Assembly: GCA_015655095.1 (NCBI GenBank)
Contig: JAATFR010000011.1
Location: forward strand, 1 to 10,544
Direction of reading: 5' to 3'
DNA length: 10,544 bases
Source: Hyphomicrobiales bacterium
GTDB taxonomy: Bacteria > Pseudomonadota > Alphaproteobacteria > Parvibaculales > Parvibaculaceae
Of this stretch, positions 7,334 through 10,544 are shown one piece after another. The notes under the pieces were generated by a model. The model worked only from the letters and a program-made list of their open reading frames with translations, was not told the DNA's origin and did not search any database. The position numbers and the translations under genes are program-made. Positions within the stretch are counted from its first letter, which is position 1; the number at the start of each line of letters is the position of its first letter.

Positions 7334-7336
7334 GGC

Positions 7337-7933
7337 TTACCCTGCGATCTGGCCGCGCAGGCGCAACTGCGCGAGCAGCGGCAACAGCGGCAGGCCCAGA
7401 ATGGTGAAATAGTCGCCCTCGATGTGTTCGAACAGTTGCACGCCCGGCCCCTCGAGCTGGTAGCAGCCGACGCTTGAAAGCACCTTGTCGCCAACCTGTT
7501 TCAGATATTGATCGAGCCATTCATCGGAGAAATCGCGCACCGTCAGGTGCGCCTGAGCCACCAGATGCCAGATGGCGCGGCCATTTTCGGCGAGCGCGAT
7601 GGCTGAATGGAGAATATGCGTCTTGCCGCGCAGCGACAGCAGGTTGAGACGGGCCTCGGCCAGATCCTTCGCCTTGTCATACTGGCGGCCGTCACACGAC
7701 ATCACCTGATCCGCGCCGATGGTCAGGTCCGCGCCGCGTCTGGCGCTTACGGCCTCCGCCTTGGCGATCGCCAGATGGGCCACAAGCGCATCGGCGTCGC
7801 CCGAAAATTTCAGCTTGAGGGCGGATTCGTCGATGTGAGAGACTTCGATTTCATAGGGAAGACCCGCTCCCGACAACAAGGAGGCCCGCACCTTGCTGGC
7901 CGACGCCAGCACCAGTTTCTGTTTAATGTTCAT
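7337..7933 (-). CDS. maf: Maf-family nucleoside triphosphate pyrophosphatase
   Basis: Maf proteins hydrolyse non-canonical or methylated nucleoside triphosphates to monophosphates and pyrophosphate, and are linked to septum inhibition when overproduced. The 198-residue protein has LASASKVRASLL at residues 9-20 (the SxSxxR phosphate-binding loop), DE at 35-36, GADQV at 73-77 with the presumed catalytic Asp75, and YDKAKDL at 85-91. The C-terminal signatures are GCYQLEG at 156-162 and GDYFTILGLPLLPLL at 173-187. Gln76 is the residue seen in the YceF group (7-methyl-GTP pyrophosphatase), where the dTTP/UTP-active YhdE group usually has Thr, so a YceF-like specificity is possible but not proven. 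It lies 9 nt after ppsR and 3 nt before aroE; its own Shine-Dalgarno is poor, suggesting coupling. Confidence 0.93.
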   Translation of the reverse strand: MNIKQKLVLASASKVRASLLSGAGLPYEIEVSHIDESALKLKFSGDADALVAHLAIAKAEAVSARRGADLTIGADQVMSCDGRQYDKAKDLAEARLNLLSLRGKTHILHSAIALAENGRAIWHLVAQAHLTVRDFSDEWLDQYLKQVGDKVLSSVGCYQLEGPGVQLFEHIEGDYFTILGLPLLPLLAQLRLRGQIAG

Positions 7934-7942
7934 AAGAGAGAT

Positions 7943-8767
7943 TTACGCCAGTTTGCGGTGTTCCTGATAGAGGTTGATGATCGCCGCCGCGGTTTCCTCG
8001 ATGGAGCGGCGCGTGACGTCGATCACCGGCCAGCCGTTGCGGCTGTAGATACGGCGCGCATTGGTCAGTTCCTCCTCGATGGCCGTGCGGTCAACATAGG
8101 CTGTATCATCTTCCTGCTTCAGGGTAAGCAACCGGTTCTTACGGATCTGCATCAACCGTTCCGCGCTGGCGGTCAGGCCCACGATCAGGGGCTGCCGGGC
8201 CTCGGGAAGCTCTGCCGGGAGAGGAATGCCTGGCACCAGCGGAATATTCGCGGCCTTGATGCCGCGGTTTGCCAGATAGATGCAGGTCGGCGTTTTCGAG
8301 GTCCGGCTGACCCCGATCAGGATCACGTCGGCGCTGTTGAGATCGCCTGAACTCTGCCCGTCATCATGGGCCATCGTATAATTCAGCGCCTCGATCCGGC
8401 CAAAATAATTACTGTCGAGCGCATGTTGGGAGCCAGGCTTGTGCGAGGTCTGTCGGCCCAGATATTTGGCGAGCGCGTCAAGGGCCGGATCCAGCACCGA
8501 GATATAGGGCGTGTGAAGCTCATCGCAGCGGTTTTCGAGCCGCTGGCGCAGTTCCTCATTCACCATCGTATACATGACCATGCCGGGCGATTCCTCGATT
8601 TCCGCCAGTACGCGCTCAAGCTGGCGGGAGCCGCGCACCAGCGCATAGACATGCTCGATCGGTCGGACATCCTCGAACTGGGCACAGGCCGCGCGGGCAA
8701 CCGCGTTCAGCGTTTCACCGGTCGCATCAGAGACCAGATGGAGATGGAACAGCCGCCGCGTACTCAT
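7943..8767 (-). CDS. ppsR: PEP synthase / pyruvate phosphate dikinase regulatory protein (DUF299)
   Basis: Members of this family are bifunctional ADP-dependent kinases and Pi-dependent pyrophosphorylases that switch PEP synthase or pyruvate, phosphate dikinase off and on by acting on a threonine next to the catalytic histidine. From the chosen start the protein has 274 residues, normal for the family. SDATGETL is at 13-20, YFGRIEALNYTMAHDDG at 121-137, and the P-loop-like GVSRTSKTP at 152-160. Which of the two target enzymes it controls cannot be told from the sequence. ATG 8767 is preferred because the family starts directly at the MSTRRLFHLHLVSD-type sequence; a TTG at 8788 would add seven residues. 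An AAAGG lies 13 nt upstream, a little far. This is the first gene left of the origin; its Rickettsia homologue (RP001) also flanks the origin opposite hemE. Confidence 0.93.
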   Translation of the reverse strand: MSTRRLFHLHLVSDATGETLNAVARAACAQFEDVRPIEHVYALVRGSRQLERVLAEIEESPGMVMYTMVNEELRQRLENRCDELHTPYISVLDPALDALAKYLGRQTSHKPGSQHALDSNYFGRIEALNYTMAHDDGQSSGDLNSADVILIGVSRTSKTPTCIYLANRGIKAANIPLVPGIPLPAELPEARQPLIVGLTASAERLMQIRKNRLLTLKQEDDTAYVDRTAIEEELTNARRIYSRNGWPVIDVTRRSIEETAAAIINLYQEHRKLA

Positions 8768-8808
8768 GCCGGGTTGGTCGCCTTTCAAAAATCCTGACTG
8801 TCTTTCCC

Positions 8809-8814
8809 TTATAT
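8809..8814 (-). promoter_or_regulatory. Possible -10 element of ppsR
   Basis: The minus strand reads TATAAG in GATATAAGGG about 42 nt before the ppsR ATG, a sensible distance. No clear -35 hexamer is seen at 16-18 bp, so this is a weak proposal for the promoter of the ppsR-dnaQ unit. Confidence 0.28.
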
Positions 8815-8860
8815 CGAGCTTTTAGCGAGGCGACGCCAGCCTTTCACCACCCTCGCCAAT

Positions 8861-8873
8861 GCGGGAATCCCGC
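8861..8873. repeat. Small GC-rich dyad GCGGGA-A-TCCCGC
   Basis: Six-base arms around a single A give a nearly perfect palindrome, with a GAATC site at its centre (8865-8869). It lies at the ppsR side of the origin. Seen directly; role unknown. Confidence 0.35.
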
Positions 8874-8898
8874 CTGTCCGCCATTGAAGAAAACCGCT

Positions 8899-8907
8899 TG
8901 TGGATAA
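8899..8907 (-). promoter_or_regulatory. DnaA box, perfect
   Basis: TGTGGATAA on the plus strand, the reverse complement of TTATCCACA. Leftmost strong box of the origin. Confidence 0.85.
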
Positions 8908-8908
8908 G

Positions 8909-8917
8909 TTGTGACAA
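8909..8917. repeat. Dyad TTGT-G-ACAA
   Basis: Four-base arms TTGT/ACAA around one base, immediately after the first DnaA box. The same arms recur 99 bp away in the larger palindrome at 9008-9019. Confidence 0.35.
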
Positions 8918-9007
8918 TGGGGAAAAGGCATGTGATTCCAAGAGTCTCCCGGATTGTCCGAAAATTCCGTCAGAACTGTCACACTTTTCATGAGTCCGTG
9001 CATAAGC

Positions 9008-9019
9008 TTGTCATGACAA
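9008..9019. repeat. 12-bp perfect palindrome TTGTCATGACAA in the origin
   Basis: The 12 bases equal their own reverse complement. It lies between the first two strong DnaA boxes and shares its TTGT/ACAA arms with the dyad at 8909-8917 and its TCATGA core with 8988-8993. It could be a site for a dimeric protein; none is identified. Confidence 0.5.
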
Positions 9020-9029
9020 ATGTGCGAAC

Positions 9030-9038
9030 TGTGGAAAC
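9030..9038 (-). promoter_or_regulatory. Weak DnaA box (7/9)
   Basis: TGTGGAAAC differs from TGTGGATAA at two positions. Counted only because it lies among strong boxes. Confidence 0.35.
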
Positions 9039-9084
9039 AGCGATGAGTCAGGCCTCAAAAAATGGCGGATTTCCTTTATTCCAC

Positions 9085-9093
9085 TTATCCACA
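9085..9093 (+). promoter_or_regulatory. DnaA box, perfect
   Basis: TTATCCACA on the plus strand, the only strong box in this orientation. It is preceded by a T-rich stretch (9071-9080). Confidence 0.85.
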
Positions 9094-9208
9094 AAGCTGC
9101 TTCCCCCTTTATACATGGCTGGTTCATTAGGCTGCGACCCTGATGGCCGTGATCTTTTGCACAAGTCATGCGATAAGGAAGCAGACGGACGAAAAACCAA
9201 CAAGCACC

Positions 9209-9217
9209 TGTGGATAA
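9209..9217 (-). promoter_or_regulatory. DnaA box, perfect
   Basis: TGTGGATAA on the plus strand. First of four boxes packed into 43 bp next to the AT-rich flank. Confidence 0.85.
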
Positions 9218-9220
9218 ATG

Positions 9221-9229
9221 TGTGGACAT
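9221..9229 (-). promoter_or_regulatory. Weak DnaA box (7/9)
   Basis: TGTGGACAT differs from TGTGGATAA at two positions. It begins 12 bp after the start of the perfect box at 9209, close to one helical turn. Confidence 0.5.
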
Positions 9230-9233
9230 GATT

Positions 9234-9242
9234 TGATCCACA
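9234..9242 (+). promoter_or_regulatory. DnaA G-box-like site TGATCCACA (8/9)
   Basis: A single T-to-G change from TTATCCACA at the second base. The same 9-mer is, as I recall, the moderate-affinity G-box class of the Caulobacter origin. Confidence 0.7.
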
Positions 9243-9251
9243 ACATCCACA
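9243..9251 (+). promoter_or_regulatory. Weak DnaA box (7/9)
   Basis: ACATCCACA directly abuts the G-box at 9234-9242 in the same orientation and is the box nearest the AT-rich flank. Confidence 0.5.
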
Positions 9252-9252
9252 A

Positions 9253-9307
9253 GACCTACTATCCATCACAAATAGTTCTTCTTTTATTGTTCTGGGTTAC
9301 ATACTCG
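9253..9307. other. AT-rich flank, candidate DNA unwinding element
   Basis: About 20 of 55 bases are G or C, far below the neighbouring genes. It lies between the densest DnaA box group and hemE, and begins with CTACTA (9256-9261), whose complement reads 3'-GATGAT-5', as in DnaA-trio elements. It must also hold the hemE leader and perhaps its promoter; no convincing -35/-10 pair was seen. Confidence 0.55.
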
Positions 9308-10384
9308 ATGGCTCAATCGCATATCCGCTCCCAACCGGCCAAGGCTGGCGCTCTGCCTCAAAAATCGTTTCTGCGCGCGCTGGGGGGAGAGGTCTTGCCC
9401 ATTCCACCGGTCTGGCTGATGCGGCAGGCAGGCCGTTATCTGCCGGAATATCGCGCGACCCGGGAGAAGGCCGGAAGCTTCCTGGACCTCTGCTATAATC
9501 CGGTACTCGCCGAGGAGGTGACTCTTCAGCCGATCCGCCGCTACGGTTTTGATGCGGCGATCCTCTTTTCGGATATTCTCGTGGTTCCCCACGGGCTTGG
9601 ACAGAAAGTCTGGTTCGAGGAGGGCATAGGCCCGCTTCTCGATCCGGTCACAAGTGAAGCAGGGCTTGTGGAATTAAAACCTGAGCTTCAGCGCAAACGG
9701 CTTGAGCCTGTCTACGAGACGGTTTCGCGCCTATCCCATAGCCTTCCCGCCGAGACGGCCTTAATAGGCTTTGCAGGCGCGCCCTGGACCGTTGCGACCT
9801 ATATGGTCGGCGGGCGTAGCACCCCGGATCAAGGAGCCGCCAGAGCTTGGGCTTATCGTGACCCGTCGGGTTTTCAGAAACTCATTGATATTCTGGTTGA
9901 GGGCACCATTGACCATCTTCTGGCGCAGATCGAGGCAGGGGCGGATGTTGTCCAGATTTTCGACACCTGGGCCGGGGCTCTGCCCGAGCAGGAATTCAGG
10001 CGCTGGTCGATTGAGCCGACCAGAAAAATCGTCGCTGCGCTGCGCGGGTCTTTTCCCAAGGTGCCGGTCATCGGTTTTCCGCGGAATGCGGGTTCCCTCT
10101 ATCTCGATTATGTCGAGGCAACCTCGATCAATGCAGTCGGCCTAGACACAAGCATGTCGTGTGGCTGGGCGAAAACCACCCTTGGCGGAAAAGTGACCCT
10201 GCAGGGCAATCTGGACCCGCTGGCTCTCGTGGCAGGCGGAGAAGCCCTTAGAGGGGCCACCAGTGCGATTTTGAAGACCATGAGGGACGTTCCCTTCATC
10301 TTCAATCTTGGTCATGGGATCGTGCCCCAGACGCCGCCAGCGCATGTTGCAGAACTGGTCGCGCTGGTCAGGGAAAAGCGGTGA
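9308..10384 (+). CDS. hemE: Uroporphyrinogen decarboxylase
   Basis: HemE removes four carboxyl groups from uroporphyrinogen III to give coproporphyrinogen III, without a cofactor, in the cytoplasm. From ATG 9308 the protein has 358 residues, normal or slightly long. PVWLMRQAGRYLPEYR at 34-49 holds the substrate-binding arginines (Arg39, Arg43), and ILFSDILVVPHGLG at 85-98 holds the catalytic Asp89 (Asp86 in the human enzyme). GAPWTVATYMVGG at 157-169 holds Tyr165, and NLGHGIVPQTPP near the C-terminus holds His336. The frame stays open back to an ATG at 9218, but that would add 30 residues read through DnaA boxes and with no family likeness, so it is rejected. The Shine-Dalgarno before 9308 is weak. 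hemH starts 2 nt after the stop. Confidence 0.96.
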   Translation: MAQSHIRSQPAKAGALPQKSFLRALGGEVLPIPPVWLMRQAGRYLPEYRATREKAGSFLDLCYNPVLAEEVTLQPIRRYGFDAAILFSDILVVPHGLGQKVWFEEGIGPLLDPVTSEAGLVELKPELQRKRLEPVYETVSRLSHSLPAETALIGFAGAPWTVATYMVGGRSTPDQGAARAWAYRDPSGFQKLIDILVEGTIDHLLAQIEAGADVVQIFDTWAGALPEQEFRRWSIEPTRKIVAALRGSFPKVPVIGFPRNAGSLYLDYVEATSINAVGLDTSMSCGWAKTTLGGKVTLQGNLDPLALVAGGEALRGATSAILKTMRDVPFIFNLGHGIVPQTPPAHVAELVALVREKR

Positions 10385-10386
10385 TT

Positions 10387-10544
10387 ATGGCTACCCGGGA
10401 AAAAGTGGCGATTGTGCTGATGAACCTTGGCGGGCCGGATCAACCGGCCTCAGTCGAGCCGTTCCTGTTCAACCTTTTTTCCGACCCGGCCATTATTCGG
10501 TTGCCCCAGCCGTTCCGCTGGCTGATCGCGAAGCTGATCTCGCG
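10387..10544 (+). CDS. hemH: Ferrochelatase (3' partial)
   Basis: Ferrochelatase inserts ferrous iron into protoporphyrin IX, the last step of the protoporphyrin-dependent heme route. The window holds the first 52 codons and two further bases. The N-terminal signature VLMNLGGPD is at residues 10-18, followed by VEPFLFNLFSDPAIIRLP at about 23-40, both typical of the family. The ATG is 2 nt after the hemE stop, so the genes are surely co-transcribed; an AGGGA near the end of hemE may serve as its ribosome binding site. The catalytic His and Glu lie beyond the window. Confidence 0.92.
   Translation, partial: MATREKVAIVLMNLGGPDQPASVEPFLFNLFSDPAIIRLPQPFRWLIAKLIS

Larger units (their letters stand above)
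8768..9307. other. oriC: Chromosomal replication origin region (oriC), ppsR-hemE intergenic
   Basis: These 540 bp hold no credible gene. Seen directly: three perfect 9-mers TTATCCACA (one direct, two reversed), one TGATCCACA, and at least three 7/9 matches, with four of the boxes packed in 9209-9251. Also present are five GANTC sites, a 12-bp palindrome, and an AT-rich stretch (about 36% GC over 9253-9307) next to hemE. Known: in Caulobacter and Rickettsia the chromosome origin lies between hemE and a DUF299 gene. Inference: this is the chromosomal origin, with unwinding most likely on the hemE side. No TTAA occurs anywhere in the region, so no full CtrA site exists, and I could not find a convincing IHF site. 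Bases 8768-8898 hold only a possible ppsR promoter and a small GC-rich dyad. Confidence 0.88.

Noticed and set aside
7607..8350. Plus-strand open frame opposite maf and ppsR
   Set aside because: Antisense to well-conserved Maf and PpsR motifs; no recognisable domain.
8788..8788. TTG as start of ppsR
   Set aside because: It adds seven residues without family support; the ATG at 8767 gives the typical N-terminus.
8911..9269. Several short open frames on both strands within the ppsR-hemE gap
   Set aside because: They run through DnaA boxes, lack good ribosome binding sites and resemble no family.
9231..9280. IHF site near the DnaA box group
   Set aside because: Stretches such as CATCACAAATAG fail the WATCAANNNNTTR consensus at several positions.
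1..10544. Mobile elements, CRISPR arrays, tRNA or rRNA genes, defence or toxin systems
   Set aside because: Read on both strands; the window is filled by conserved housekeeping genes, with no transposase, spaced repeat array or RNA gene seen.

Overview
This is a stretch of alphaproteobacterial chromosome, judged from its gene order and protein sequences. The order hslV-hslU / smr-mltA-Tim44-like / secB / dnaQ-coaE-aroE-maf-ppsR / hemE-hemH, with the chromosome origin between ppsR and hemE, is a familiar alphaproteobacterial arrangement; Caulobacter and Rickettsia also carry their origin beside hemE. DNA is GC-rich in the genes and clearly richer in AT just upstream of hemE. I cannot name the order or genus with confidence.

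Layout from left to right. (1) Bases 1-1843, plus strand: the end of hslV and all of hslU, encoding the ATP-dependent HslVU protease. (2) Bases 1865-4386, minus strand: a compact group transcribed Tim44-like, mltA, smr, with gaps of 2 and 18 nt. (3) Bases 4387-4624: a divergent spacer with no gene; fxsA, often found here in relatives, is absent. (4) Bases 4625-5113, plus strand: secB. (5) Bases 5141-8767, minus strand: ppsR, maf, aroE, coaE, dnaQ, probably one transcription unit, with gaps of 9 and 3 nt, a 10-nt overlap and a 19-nt gap. (6) Bases 8768-9307: a 540-bp gene-free region that looks like the chromosomal origin, oriC. It has three perfect DnaA boxes, a Caulobacter-type G-box, weaker boxes, five GANTC sites, a 12-bp palindrome and an AT-rich flank. 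(7) Bases 9308-10544, plus strand: hemE and the start of hemH, two late steps of heme synthesis.

The genes are housekeeping functions: protein quality control (HslVU, SecB), cell-wall turnover (MltA), replication fidelity (DnaQ), nucleotide sanitation (Maf), CoA and shikimate synthesis (CoaE, AroE), control of PEP/pyruvate exchange (PpsR) and heme synthesis (HemE, HemH). No mobile element, CRISPR array, tRNA, rRNA or defence system was seen. The part most worth attention is the origin, whose layout (consensus boxes plus one G-box, no TTAA and so no full CtrA site, clustered GANTC) differs from the Caulobacter model.
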